From assembly GCF_000379605.1 (NCBI RefSeq), contig NZ_KB902713.1:186367-250366 (forward strand): a stretch of DNA of 64,000 bases, in the 5' to 3' direction. The position numbers were made by a program, and so were the translations under genes. Positions 55,527 to 63,846 of the stretch are shown piece by piece. The DNA comes from Rhizobium giardinii bv. giardinii H152 (GTDB taxonomy: Bacteria; Pseudomonadota; Alphaproteobacteria; Rhizobiales; Rhizobiaceae). Under the pieces are notes generated by a model that saw only the letters and a program-made list of their open reading frames with translations, was not told where the DNA came from and made no database searches. Every line of letters starts with the position of its first letter. Position 1 is the stretch's first letter.

Positions 55527-55990
55527 CCACCCTCCCCTTCTGATCCGATCGACACCCCGCCGCCGGCCATCACCGGCGGCGGTGCTTGGCGACAAGCCGC
55601 ATGAGAGGCGGTAGCCGACGGCGTAATGGCGGAGTGCCCATCCCGCGCGTTCGGCAAGAGTCTTTGCGAGGACGGCCATCGGTTTCGGTTTCGGGGTGCA
55701 AGTTTCAACCACGTGCCGGCCTGCCCTTCGTGTTCGTTGCGGTCTGAACCGGCGGTCGGTCGTTTCAAGGCCGCTGTCGCGCCGCGGAGCGGCCAGGACA
55801 GCCTCACTTCGCAAAGCGAACCCGCGTCCTGCGCAGGGTGTCCCCGCTTGGCCGCAAGCCAGCTCTGCTTGCTCAGCCGTCCAGGACCTGTGAAAGCGCC
55901 CGTCTCTCGCCGGTTCCTTTTGACCGCACCGAAGGGCAGACCGGCACGGGCCGAAGCCGCTTCGGACGAAACCGAGAAAAGGAAATTGAC
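55527..55990. other. GC-rich intergenic leader
   Basis: About 460 bp without a recognisable gene apart from the hairpin at 55557-55582. Ends with AAGGAAA before ATG 55991. Confidence 0.45.
55557..55582 (+). terminator. GC hairpin after the ParB-like gene
   Basis: Perfect 10-bp stem CCGCCGCCGG (55557-55566), 6-nt loop, CCGGCGGCGG (55573-55582), 30 bp after the stop. No T-run follows, so it may slow or protect the transcript and not fully end it. Confidence 0.5.
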
Positions 55991-56578
55991 ATGACCAAGC
56001 CCGCGACCTCCAACCGCTTTTCCTCTCGCGTCGTGCAACTCCGCAAGGGCGCCACCCTTGAAATGGTCCGCCTCACCTGCCCCGATAGCGCGCAAGCCCT
56101 CAAGATCGCCGAGAGCTTCGGGACCGCAGTGGTCGACAGCGACGGCATCCGCGACGAGCATGAGCGGATGGTCATTGCGAGTTCGGCAAGCCTCGCTGAA
56201 GGTCTCGGCGAGAAAGCGATGCAGATCCATCTCCAGCGCATCGTCGGTGCCTTCGTCGGATCAGCGCATGGTGCCGGTCAATTCTACTCCCGCGCAGTAT
56301 CTGAGGCACGCGATGCCACGGCCAAGGCGTCGAACGATGCCCGGGACGAGGATCTCGACGGCCCGGTCGGATATGGCAGCGCCGCTCAGCGCAAGCGCGA
56401 GTTCGCAGCCGACATGGGCGTTCAGGCCCATGCGCTTCGGATGGCAGCCGAGGGCGCCGTCGCGGCCTACGAACACGTGGTCGGTGAGACCTGGAAGCCG
56501 TTCGATCGCCCGGTCGACAATCCGGGCGCTTCACTTGACCGCAAAGCGGCCGATGCGCAAATGGCGGCGCTCGGCTGA
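55991..56578 (+). CDS. Conserved plasmid hypothetical protein
   Basis: 195 aa from ATG 55991 (AAGGAAA upstream; frame open from 55838). Helical soluble protein (LKIAESFGTAVVDSDGIRDE, GAGQFYSRAVSEARDATAKA, AYEHVVGETWKPFDRPVDNP). Occurs in the ArdC/DUF736 neighbourhood; function unknown. Confidence 0.75.
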   Translation: MTKPATSNRFSSRVVQLRKGATLEMVRLTCPDSAQALKIAESFGTAVVDSDGIRDEHERMVIASSASLAEGLGEKAMQIHLQRIVGAFVGSAHGAGQFYSRAVSEARDATAKASNDARDEDLDGPVGYGSAAQRKREFAADMGVQAHALRMAAEGAVAAYEHVVGETWKPFDRPVDNPGASLDRKAADAQMAALG

Positions 56579-56631
56579 AGCCATAAAGCGGGCATCGGCC
56601 CCGCCCTCCATTTTTATTCCGGCTTGCATCG

Positions 56632-56660
56632 GCCGGCTCCACTCAGGAGCCGGCTTTTTT
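56632..56660 (+). terminator. Rho-independent terminator
   Basis: GCCGGCTCC (56632-56640), 5-nt loop, GGAGCCGGC (56646-56654), TTTTTT. Ends the preceding gene. The rest of 56579-56890 is the leader of ardC. Confidence 0.93.
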
Positions 56661-56890
56661 GCATGTCCATGCCCGAGCCTCGGGAAAGGCGGGGAAAGGA
56701 GTTGAAGAGACGGCCGATTGCGGCCCGTCCCTGTCGCCGGTGCTGCAGGAGCCGGCCTGTCGCCGCAACGGCTTCGCCGTCCTTCACGCTGTTCCGGCCA
56801 TTCCGGTGCGCTCCAGGCCATTGCGCTCCTGCCCTGGGACCTCCGCGACGGGCCGCGATTGGCGCGGCCCCGGAAACGGAGGTTAAAGAC

Positions 56891-57820
56891 ATGAGCAGGA
56901 AAACCGAAGGCGAGCGTGCCGACATCTATGTGAGGATTACCGACCGGATCGTCGCCGATCTGGAGAAAGGGGTTCGTCCCTGGATGAAGCCTTGGAATGC
57001 CGCGAACACCGAAGGTCGGATTACCCGGCCGCTAAGGCACAATGGTCAGCCCTATTCGGGCATGAACGTTCTCCTCCTATGGTCCGAGGGGATGGCGAGA
57101 GGGTTTACCTCTCCGATGTGGATGACCTTCAAGCAGGCGCTGGAGCTCGGCGCCGCGGTTCGCAAAGGTGAAACCGGCTCGACCGTCGTGTTCGCAAGCC
57201 GCTTCACCAAGGCGGAGACCGACCGCGACGGCAACGATGTCGACCGGGAAATTCCCTTCCTGAAGGCATATTCCGTTTTCAACGTTGACCAGATCGACGG
57301 ACTGCCGGACCATTACTACCATCGTTCGACACCGGTCCTCGATCCGGTTGAGCGGATCGAGAATGCCGATCGCTTCTTCCGCAACACGGGCGCGGTCATC
57401 CTGCATGGCGGGTCGCAGGCATATTACTCCCCGGCGACCGACCACATCCAGATGCCGCCCTTCGAGACCTTCCGGGATGCGGCTTCCTATGTGGGGACGC
57501 TGAGTCACGAGGCAACCCACTGGACGGCAAATCCGCGACGAGTCGCCCGCGATCTCAGCCGATATTCGAAAGATAAGAGCGAGCGCGCCCGCGAGGAACT
57601 GATTGCCGAACTTGGCAGTTGCTTCCTGTGCGCTGACCTCGGCATTGCTCCTGAGCTGGAGCCGCGACCGGATCACGCCTCGTATCTTCAGTCCTGGCTC
57701 ACCGTTCTCTCAAATGACAAGCGGGCAATCTTCCACGCGGCGGCGCATGCGCAGCGCGCTGTCAGTTATCTTCACGGCCTGCAGCGGTCCGAGGAGGGTA
57801 GCAGCAAGGTGGCGGCATAG
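56891..57820 (+). CDS. ardC: ArdC-type antirestriction / ssDNA-binding metalloprotease
   Basis: 309 aa from ATG 56891 (GGAGG 8 bp upstream; frame open from 56624). N-terminal ssDNA-binding domain: DIYVRITDRIVADLEKGVRP, WMKPWN, GQPYSGMNVLLLW and KGETGSTVVFA. C-terminal zincin domain with SHEATHWT (HExxH near 206-210) and a downstream Glu in REELIAELGS. Known ArdC proteins protect incoming single-stranded plasmid DNA from restriction during conjugation. Confidence 0.92.
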   Translation: MSRKTEGERADIYVRITDRIVADLEKGVRPWMKPWNAANTEGRITRPLRHNGQPYSGMNVLLLWSEGMARGFTSPMWMTFKQALELGAAVRKGETGSTVVFASRFTKAETDRDGNDVDREIPFLKAYSVFNVDQIDGLPDHYYHRSTPVLDPVERIENADRFFRNTGAVILHGGSQAYYSPATDHIQMPPFETFRDAASYVGTLSHEATHWTANPRRVARDLSRYSKDKSERAREELIAELGSCFLCADLGIAPELEPRPDHASYLQSWLTVLSNDKRAIFHAAAHAQRAVSYLHGLQRSEEGSSKVAA

Positions 57821-58253
57821 GGCAGCTTTGGATCAGGGACGGTCGTCAACCCCGACGGCCGTCTTTTTGTTGGCTCTCGTTCGGTTTGCGCATGCTGGTT
57901 CAGTGTGAGGTCCAACTTCCCCCAGATCGATGCCTTCTTGGCATCGGACTTGGGTTTGGCGGGACGGCTTCCTTTCGACGATAAACGGCTTTGTCTGCTG
58001 ACGCATAATCCTGATGGGCGACGAATCGCGCCTGAACGATATCGCGCGCGCCACCGAACGCAGCAGGCTGTCATTCCAACATTTCATACCGACGGTTTCG
58101 ACGGCATGACGTCCAACGCCTTTGGCGACAAGGGGAATTTCTACGTTCAGGTTGTTTGTAAGGAGAAAAGTTCGCCACATGGGTTGTTGCGGAATGCTGC
58201 ATCGCACAAATATAGGTGGGATTGCAAATATACCTACTGGGGAGGGGCAGGCC
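57821..58253. other. Intergenic region before panD
   Basis: After the ardC terminator, about 380 bp with no supported gene. GGGGAGG stands just before the GTG start at 58254. Confidence 0.4.
57838..57867 (+). terminator. Rho-independent terminator of ardC
   Basis: Arms GACGGTCGTC (57838-57847) and GACGGCCGTC (57853-57862) with a 5-nt loop, followed by TTTTT. Confidence 0.85.
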
Positions 58254-58706
58254 GTGGAAAAATACGTGGGCGCGAAGCTGCATGGTATTCGAGTGACCGA
58301 CGCAAAGCTGAACTACCACGGTTCGATCACGATCGATGCGGACTTCTGCCGGGAGGTCGGCCTGAAACCGCTGGAGTATGTAGAGATCTGGAACAAGATG
58401 TCCGGAGCAAGGATCAGCACTTATGTTCTCTACGGTGATCCCGGCTCCAAGTGCTGCATTCTCAACGGTGCGGCTGCCCGCACGTGCCAGCAAGGCGATG
58501 AGATTATCATCGCGTCCAGCGTCTTTTGCGAAATCGATGACATCATCAAGCTTAAGCCACGCGTGCTGGTCTTCGGAGAAAACAACGAAATAGTCGACAG
58601 GATCACCTACGAGGTCTTTCGCCGCGCAGACAATTCTCTCGATATGGCCGTGAGCTCTGAGCTTTCCGATAATAGCTACGGATTTCCGGCCTCCATTTCT
58701 GCATAG
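58254..58706 (+). CDS. panD: Aspartate 1-decarboxylase, plasmid-borne, extended C-terminus
   Basis: Pyruvoyl-dependent enzyme making beta-alanine from aspartate for pantothenate. The GTG 58254 start (GGGGAGG upstream) gives 150 aa; the frame is open from 58122. Self-cleavage site Gly23-Ser24 in NYHGSITID; active-site Arg and Tyr in GARISTYVL; NGAAAR loop; GDEIIIASS. E. coli PanD is 126 aa; here about 25 extra residues follow the usual end. No panB or panC is present in this window. Confidence 0.88.
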   Translation: MEKYVGAKLHGIRVTDAKLNYHGSITIDADFCREVGLKPLEYVEIWNKMSGARISTYVLYGDPGSKCCILNGAAARTCQQGDEIIIASSVFCEIDDIIKLKPRVLVFGENNEIVDRITYEVFRRADNSLDMAVSSELSDNSYGFPASISA

Positions 58707-58800
58707 CACTGATGCAGTCGGCCAGCGTCCCTGGACGTTTGCCGATATGGATTGCCGCCGCACCGCTTTCGACCATTGCCGTTGACCTTCGAGGGGGACC

Positions 58801-59392
58801 ATTGCCACGTCCCTTTGCCAGGGTCAGCGGCGCTCCATTCGCGGGCTCGATGAGGCATGTCTGACCGGAGAGCGGCTTCGCCTCGATCGTCCTCCCGCAA
58901 CGGCCATGCGAAACTTTCTTCCCCTGGCGGCGCCGCCATTCCTCGCGCGGCAACAAAGTTGCTCCCGGCCGTCCTCCATTTCATTTCGGCCCCTGGGGAT
59001 GCGGTCCGATCGTCCCCGGTCCTTGCGACAGCCATCGAGGCCGCAATGGTGCGGCCCGAAACAGCAAAAGGAACTTGGACAATGGCTACCATCGGCACCT
59101 TTACCTCCACCGAAAACGGCTTCTCCGGCTCGATCCGCACCCTCGCCCTCAACGTCAAGGCCCGCATCGCTCGCGTCGAAAACCCCTCCGACAAGGGCCC
59201 GCACTTCCGCATCTACGCCGGCAACGTCGAGCTCGGCGCCGCCTGGCAGAAGACCTCCGAACAGGGCCGCGACTACCTCTCGGTCAAGCTCGACGACCCG
59301 AGCTTCCCCGCTCCGATCTACGCCACGCTGGCCGAAGTCGAAGGCGAAGACGGCCTGCAACTGATCTGGTCGCGCCCTAACCGCGACTGAGG
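58801..59392 (+). repeat. Duplicated DUF736 block, copy 1
   Basis: About 590 bp that recur at 60657-61252: a roughly 280-bp GC-rich leader and the complete DUF736 gene. Differences are scattered, plus a small GC-rich indel near 58930. Sequence outside these limits is unrelated. Confidence 0.92.
59082..59390 (+). CDS. DUF736 family protein (copy 1)
   Basis: 102 aa starting at ATG 59082. [69 protein letters not shown] family almost confined to alphaproteobacterial plasmids and integrative elements near ArdC and ParB-like genes; a single-domain beta-rich protein of unknown function, probably related to plasmid transfer or maintenance. Confidence 0.9.
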   Translation: MATIGTFTSTENGFSGSIRTLALNVKARIARVENPSDKGPHFRIYAGNVELGAAWQKTSEQGRDYLSVKLDDPSFPAPIYATLAEVEGEDGLQLIWSRPNRD

Positions 59393-59503
59393 TCCCCTCC
59401 AGGCTCCGCCCATCGGGCGGGGCCCCTCCCGCGCTCTGACTTTTTTCCGCCGTTCTTCCTTATTGGATGAAAACGGATGGAAAAATGGAGTCCGGTGTGT
59501 CGT

Positions 59504-59531
59504 ATCCCATTCGGATGGAAACGGATGGGAT
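59504..59531 (+). promoter_or_regulatory. Inverted repeat directly upstream of fic
   Basis: ATCCCAT (59504-59510) and ATGGGAT (59525-59531) lie 5 bp before the fic ATG. A related ACGGATGG-type repeat occurs at 59473-59490. The position suggests an operator, perhaps bound by the C-terminal helix-turn-helix of Fic itself. Confidence 0.55.
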
Positions 59532-59536
59532 AATGG

Positions 59537-60591
59537 ATGACAGCCCTTGATCTCGCGAAATTGCGTATTACGCCTGAGATCCTGTCGTTGATCGCCGAGA
59601 TCGACGAATTCAAAGGTGCCTGGCGAGCGCTCGGTCGTATCGCGCCAGACCGGCTCTCCAGCTTGCGCCGGGTTGCGACGATCGAAAGCATCGGTTCGTC
59701 GAACGTATCGAAGGCGCAAAACTAAGCGACCGCGACGTCGAAAGGCTGCTCTCAAACCTCCGTATCGGCTCGTTCACCAGCCGAGACGAACAGGAGGTCG
59801 CAGGCTATGCCGAGGTAATGGAAACGATCTTCTCCGCCTTCGACGCGATCCCGCTTGACGAAAATCACATCTGCCAACTCCATCGCGATCTACTCGCGCA
59901 CTCGACCAAGGATGAGCGACACAGGGGAAACTGGAAAACCCTTGCCAACAACGTCGAAGCCTTCGACGAAGGTGGGCGAAGCCTGGGCGTCGTCTTCGCG
60001 ACGGCATCCCCCTTTGATACGCCGGGCCGGATGTCGGAACTGGTGTCCTGGCAACAGGCCCACGAAAAGGATGGGACGTTTCACCCTCTGCTCATCGTCG
60101 CTGTCTTCGTGGTGGTCTTTCTGGAAATCCATCCTTTCCAGGACGGCAATGGCCGCCTGTCGCGAGCCTTGACCACTTTGCTGCTCCTTCGGGCGGGCTA
60201 TACCTACGTACCATACAGCTCTCTCGAAAGCGTTGTCGAGCAGAACAAGGAAGCCTATTACCTCGCGCTTCGTCGAACGCAGGGCACGATCCGGACAGAT
60301 CAACAGGACTGGAATCCGTGGGTCGAGTTTTTCCTCCGGAGCCTGCAGCGCCAGAAGCAGCGGCTCGAGCGCAAGATCGAGCGTGAACGCATCCTGCTGG
60401 GTGACCTGCCGGAGTTGTCGGTCTCGATCCTCGAACTGGCGCGTGAGCGCGGCCGCGTTACCGTGATGGACGCGGCCAAAGCCACAGGCGCAAGCCGCAA
60501 CACCGTCAAGGATCATCTTCGGGCGTTGACCGAGCAGGGGCATCTGACCCTTCATGGAGCGGGTCGCGGGACCTGGTATGGCCTGAACTAA
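59537..60591 (+). pseudogene. Fic-domain AMP transferase with a frameshift in the inhibitory motif
   Basis: Encodes a Fic protein with C-terminal helix-turn-helix. The N-terminal frame (59537-59725) reads EFKGAWRALGRIAPDRLSSL, RRVATIESIGSS; then one base is missing near 59700, and the frame continues as RIEGAKLSDRDVERLLSNLR and, from ATG 59818, as a 257-aa ORF. The Fic motif HPFQDGNGRLSR (60130-60165) is intact, as is the C-terminal winged helix (VMDAAKATGASRNTVKDHLR). The shift falls in the predicted autoinhibitory motif SSxRIEG. The downstream ORF has no good ribosome-binding site, so the gene is probably inactive, unless frameshifting or a sequencing error is involved. Confidence 0.85.
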
Positions 60592-60656
60592 AGCCGGAGT
60601 GATTGGTCCGCCGATACGCCGAGATCGGAGCTATGGCCCAACTGTGCGCGGCCGCA

Positions 60657-61252
60657 ATTGCCACGTCCCTTTGCCGGTTGTTATCGGCGCTCCATTTGCG
60701 GGCTCGATGAGGCATGTCTGACCGGAGAGCGGCTTCGCCTCAATCGTCCTCCCGCAACGGCTATCCGAAACTTTCTTCCCCTGGCGGCGGCGCCGCCATT
60801 CCTCGCGCGGCAACAAAGTTGCTCCCGGCCGCCCTCCATTTCATTTCGGCCCCTGGGGGTGCGGTCCGATCGTCCCCGGTCCTTGCGACAGCCATCGAGG
60901 CCGCGATGGGCGCGGCCCGAAACAGCAAAAGGAATACGACAATGGCAACCATCGGCACCTTCACCTCCACCGAAATCGGCTTCAACGGCTCGATCCGCAC
61001 GCTCGCCCTCAACGTCAAGGCCCGCATCGCCCGCATCGAAAATCCCTCCGACAAGGGCCCGCACTTCCGCATCTACGCGGGCAATGTCGAGCTGGGTGCG
61101 GCCTGGCAGAAGCGCTCCGAGCAGGATCGCGACTACCTCTCGGTCAAGCTCGACGACCCGAGCTTCCCTGCTCCGATCTACGCGACGCTCACCGAGGTCG
61201 AGGGCGAGGACGGCTACCAGCTGATCTGGTCCCGCCCCAACCGGGACTGAGG
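60657..61252 (+). repeat. Duplicated DUF736 block, copy 2
   Basis: Second copy of the block at 58801-59392, same orientation. Together they bracket the fic gene, so recombination between them would delete fic and one DUF736 copy. Confidence 0.92.
60942..61250 (+). CDS. DUF736 family protein (copy 2)
   Basis: 102 aa starting at ATG 60942; differs from copy 1 at only a handful of positions (for example [27 protein letters not shown]). Both copies keep an open frame, which suggests that both are functional or that the duplication is recent. Confidence 0.9.
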   Translation: MATIGTFTSTEIGFNGSIRTLALNVKARIARIENPSDKGPHFRIYAGNVELGAAWQKRSEQDRDYLSVKLDDPSFPAPIYATLTEVEGEDGYQLIWSRPNRD

Positions 61253-61301
61253 CCCGGACGGCCCCGCCGCCGAGGCGGGGCCAACCGGCCACAAAGACAA
61301 G

Positions 61302-61336
61302 CCGGCGGCAGGCATCGAGCCTGCCGCCGGCTTTTT
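61302..61336 (+). terminator. Rho-independent terminator after DUF736 copy 2
   Basis: Perfect 12-bp stem CCGGCGGCAGGC (61302-61313), 5-nt loop, GCCTGCCGCCGG (61319-61330), then CTTTTT. A second GC hairpin GGCCCCGCC/GGCGGGGCC precedes it at about 61260. Confidence 0.95.
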
Positions 61337-61423
61337 CGGTGCGATACCGAACCGGAATATGTCTGCTCAGTGGATGCTATCGTGCCGGGAAGAAATGCCG
61401 GCCTCGAGGACGAGCGGTCGCCC

Positions 61424-61468
61424 CCAATTTTGCCTCCGCACCGGTTCCCTCAGCTCCAACAAAATCGG
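61424..61468 (+). promoter_or_regulatory. Leader hairpin upstream of the 54-aa gene
   Basis: Arms CCAATTTTG (61424-61432) and CAAAATCGG (61460-61468). A related hairpin with changed but still pairing arms lies at 61924-61958. A GCTCCTTG box follows at 61504-61511, 68 bp before the start codon. Confidence 0.6.
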
Positions 61469-61571
61469 CTCCCCCACTCGCCGGCTCCGCCGGTCGCTGC
61501 CGCGCTCCTTGACCCCGTCATCTCCTCCCGCCCCGCGGTCTCGTCTTTCACGAACTCAAGGAGATGAGACG

Positions 61572-61736
61572 ATGACGATCGAACAGCACATCGAAGAACT
61601 GCGGATGGAATTGAAGGACGCCTGCGATGCCGCCGAGCGCCGCCAGATCGAGGCCGAGCTTGAACTTGCCAAGGCTGATCTGGCCGTGACGCTTGCCGAA
61701 CAGGACGGTGCGATCGACGCCGAGCCGCCCTTTTGA
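61572..61736 (+). CDS. 54-aa coiled-coil hypothetical protein
   Basis: ATG 61572 follows GGAGATGAG. MTIEQHIEELRMELKDACDA, then a charged helix rich in Glu/Ala and ending DAEPPF. Predicted coiled coil, function unknown. Part of the set of small plasmid genes with similar leaders. Confidence 0.65.
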   Translation: MTIEQHIEELRMELKDACDAAERRQIEAELELAKADLAVTLAEQDGAIDAEPPF

Positions 61737-61923
61737 AGCGGCTCTTTCCGTTGGACTGCGAGCCGGTGCGCCGGATCGACCGGCTTCCCGGCTGCCAGGG
61801 ATTTCACCCCCTCGACACTCCCACCGGCTCACGCCGGGCAGGGTCGCGACCCCTTCTGGCCCGCGTCTGTGACGTCCCTATCTTACTCCAGCAAATCCGG
61901 CGTCAAGGACGGCACGGTCTCCC

Positions 61924-61958
61924 CCAATTTTTCCGCCGCTGCGCTCTGGAAAAATCGG
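61924..61958 (+). promoter_or_regulatory. Leader hairpin upstream of the 163-aa gene
   Basis: Arms CCAATTTTTCC (61924-61934) and GGAAAAATCGG (61948-61958), 13-nt loop. Compared with 61424-61468 the two arms changed together, keeping pairing. A GGTCCTTG box lies at 61986-61993, 63 bp before the start. Confidence 0.65.
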
Positions 61959-62048
61959 TTCCCCCGCTTGCGAGCCGCGTCCCGCGGTCCTTGACCCCTC
62001 TTTGCCAAGGAGTGGGCGATCTCAGTCATCAACGAAGGAGATCACATT

Positions 62049-62540
62049 ATGACCACCGATCAGAACCTCATGCTCCACACCAAGCTTGCCGGTTTCCGGC
62101 TCGTCGTGCTTGCAAACCGCTTCGGCTGCGATGCCGAGTTCTCGCAAGCCCTCCATGACCGACTGATCGAAGGGCTCGATGCGGCTCACGTTCGCCTCCG
62201 CACCATCATGGCATTGGAGCGGAGCGTTCTTGGCGGCGACGATGAATATGCCGCGTATCGGCTCGAAGGTGAGAACGAGATGTTCGAACGCTTCACCATC
62301 AATCTGCTCGATGAGCTCGAGATCGATTCCGACACATGTGAGTACCGGATCAACAATGGCGATTGGAACAATGCAATGTCGGCAGATTGCGACGGAGTCG
62401 AGATCGACTATCCGGAACTGGTCGCTCTGACCGCGACCGAGTTCGGCTCGCTGGCAGCGATCATCAGGGATATCCGCCAGGAAACAGGCATCGCCATTCA
62501 TGCGGCCCGTATCGTCGACGCGAGGTGCGCAGGCTCCTGA
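62049..62540 (+). CDS. Conserved plasmid hypothetical protein (163 aa)
   Basis: ATG 62049 with GAAGGAG 9 bp upstream. MTTDQNLMLHTKLAGFRLVV, mixed alpha/beta composition with acidic stretches (INNGDWNNAMSADCDGVEID). No recognised domain. No membrane segment. Confidence 0.7.
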   Translation: MTTDQNLMLHTKLAGFRLVVLANRFGCDAEFSQALHDRLIEGLDAAHVRLRTIMALERSVLGGDDEYAAYRLEGENEMFERFTINLLDELEIDSDTCEYRINNGDWNNAMSADCDGVEIDYPELVALTATEFGSLAAIIRDIRQETGIAIHAARIVDARCAGS

Positions 62541-62706
62541 GGGGCCTTTGTACGATCTCGATTCCCCGGGGCCGCGACTGCGGTCTCGATAGCATTCTGG
62601 GCTTTTGATCGCAGCGAGCGCGACCAACTCTCCTTGTATCGACGAGCTGTCATCTCTCATCGGGGATATTGCAGCCCGTCCGACCGGCCGCAACCGGGCG
62701 CCGCCG

Positions 62707-62751
62707 GAATTTTCCCCGCCGCATTCTACGGCTCCTCGCGCTTTAAAATTC
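62707..62751 (+). promoter_or_regulatory. Leader inverted repeat upstream of the 58-aa gene
   Basis: GAATTTT (62707-62713) and AAAATTC (62745-62751), about 107 bp before the start codon at 62858, the same distance as the related hairpins at 61424 and 61924. A CTCCTT stretch follows near 62799. Confidence 0.5.
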
Positions 62752-62857
62752 AGCCGCCGCCAGGTCCTCCACATCCGTTTCGGCCTTCCAGGTGCAACCC
62801 TCCTTTTCCGGTCTGCCGTCGATCCCCGCAATGACGCAATCGACAAGGAGATACACT

Positions 62858-63034
62858 ATGCAACAGCTCGCTCAGTTCCTCGCCGCGACCGGCCGCCGGC
62901 TCCGCGCCCTCGGCAAGGTGATCAGCCACTTCTTCCGTAAGGGCAAGCTCGGCCTGAAGCTCGGCGTCAAGATCCCGTTCTTCGTCGAAATCGAGGTGTC
63001 CTTCGAGACCGACTGGAACAAACGGCCCGCTTAG
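62858..63034 (+). CDS. 58-aa basic hypothetical protein
   Basis: ATG 62858, AAGGAG 8 bp upstream. Basic amphipathic N-terminus (LAATGRRLRALGKVISHFFR) and a short beta-like end (VKIPFFVEIEVSFETDW). Function unknown. Confidence 0.6.
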   Translation: MQQLAQFLAATGRRLRALGKVISHFFRKGKLGLKLGVKIPFFVEIEVSFETDWNKRPA

Positions 63035-63043
63035 GCAGGCATT

Positions 63044-63301
63044 TCATTCCGGCCCGACAGATCGCGGGCGATAACCGCGTCTTCGTTTCCGTCGCAGCAG
63101 ATCGAGAAAAAGTTCGACCGCTTCCTCCTCCCGCCCGAAAAGGTGGACCATCGTCTGACCCTTCGTGCCGATCCGGCCCCACTTCCGGAGCAGGCAGACA
63201 TCCCCGAACAGGTTCGGCTCGATCGACATGGCGTAGTAGCGCGCCATGTTTCTGGTGGCGTCAGAGCGTTCGACACAGAGATGGTAGGGTTGCGCGATCA
63301 T
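63044..63301 (-). CDS. WGR-domain protein
   Basis: 85 aa from ATG 63301 (frame open from 63337). WGR fold: MARYYAMSIEPNLFGDVCLL, RKWGRIGTKGQTMVHLF, EEAVELFLDLLRRKRRRGY. WGR domains bind nucleic acids or partner proteins; small stand-alone WGR proteins are frequent on rhizobial plasmids. No strong ribosome-binding site is visible. Confidence 0.85.
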   Translation of the reverse strand: MIAQPYHLCVERSDATRNMARYYAMSIEPNLFGDVCLLRKWGRIGTKGQTMVHLFGREEEAVELFLDLLRRKRRRGYRPRSVGPE

Positions 63302-63669
63302 GAGAGCAGAATCGCCTATGCCGGGAATCGCGTCCAACGAGACTTATGAATCGGTCGGCAAGTATCGATTCATATTGCTGATGACATGCGAACGGAGACG
63401 ATGGGCTTCCGCGAACTTGCTGATGCCGGTCCGTGCGGCTGGCAACCATCATAAGGAACTTAAACGAATTGCGCGGGGTTTCCCTTCGACGCTGGGCTTG
63501 GCCTGATGAGGTCTTCGACTGCCGACGAATCTCGAACATCAAATGAGGGGGTCTATTTCAGGGAGCTTAGACTTTTTCAGGCGTGCGCTGGCGCAGATTT
63601 TTCTCTTCGCGCAGATTTCACTCACCTCCGAGAAGATCATTGATCTTGGGAACAGCATGAGGATGTCAC
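63302..63669. other. Intergenic region
   Basis: Divergent region between the WGR gene and the small membrane protein. Nothing recognised beyond GAGGA just before ATG 63670. Confidence 0.4.
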
Positions 63670-63846
63670 ATGAAAGGCTATCTTTCCTATGTCATCGGCG
63701 CACTGTTGGGCTCCATCGTCGCGGTCGCTGTGTCCATTCTCTTCGGCCTTGATGGGATGTTCCAGCTTGCGGTCTTGGCGCTGCTGCCGGTTGTGGGTGC
63801 TGCGCTGGTCGAGCGCTTTTACTATCGCGGGTCACCAACGCGCTAA
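63670..63846 (+). CDS. 58-aa membrane protein
   Basis: ATG 63670 with GAGGA 6 bp upstream. Two hydrophobic segments (YVIGALLGSIVAVAVSILFG and FQLAVLALLPVVGAALVE) and a short basic end RFYYRGSPTR. Function unknown. Nothing is recognised from 63847 to the window end. Confidence 0.65.
   Translation: MKGYLSYVIGALLGSIVAVAVSILFGLDGMFQLAVLALLPVVGAALVERFYYRGSPTR

Noticed and set aside
53475..55814. A 779-aa open frame on the minus strand
   Set aside because: It is the antisense shadow of the ParB-like gene in high-GC DNA; it has no ribosome-binding site and no protein-family pattern, while the plus-strand frame has clear ParB motifs.
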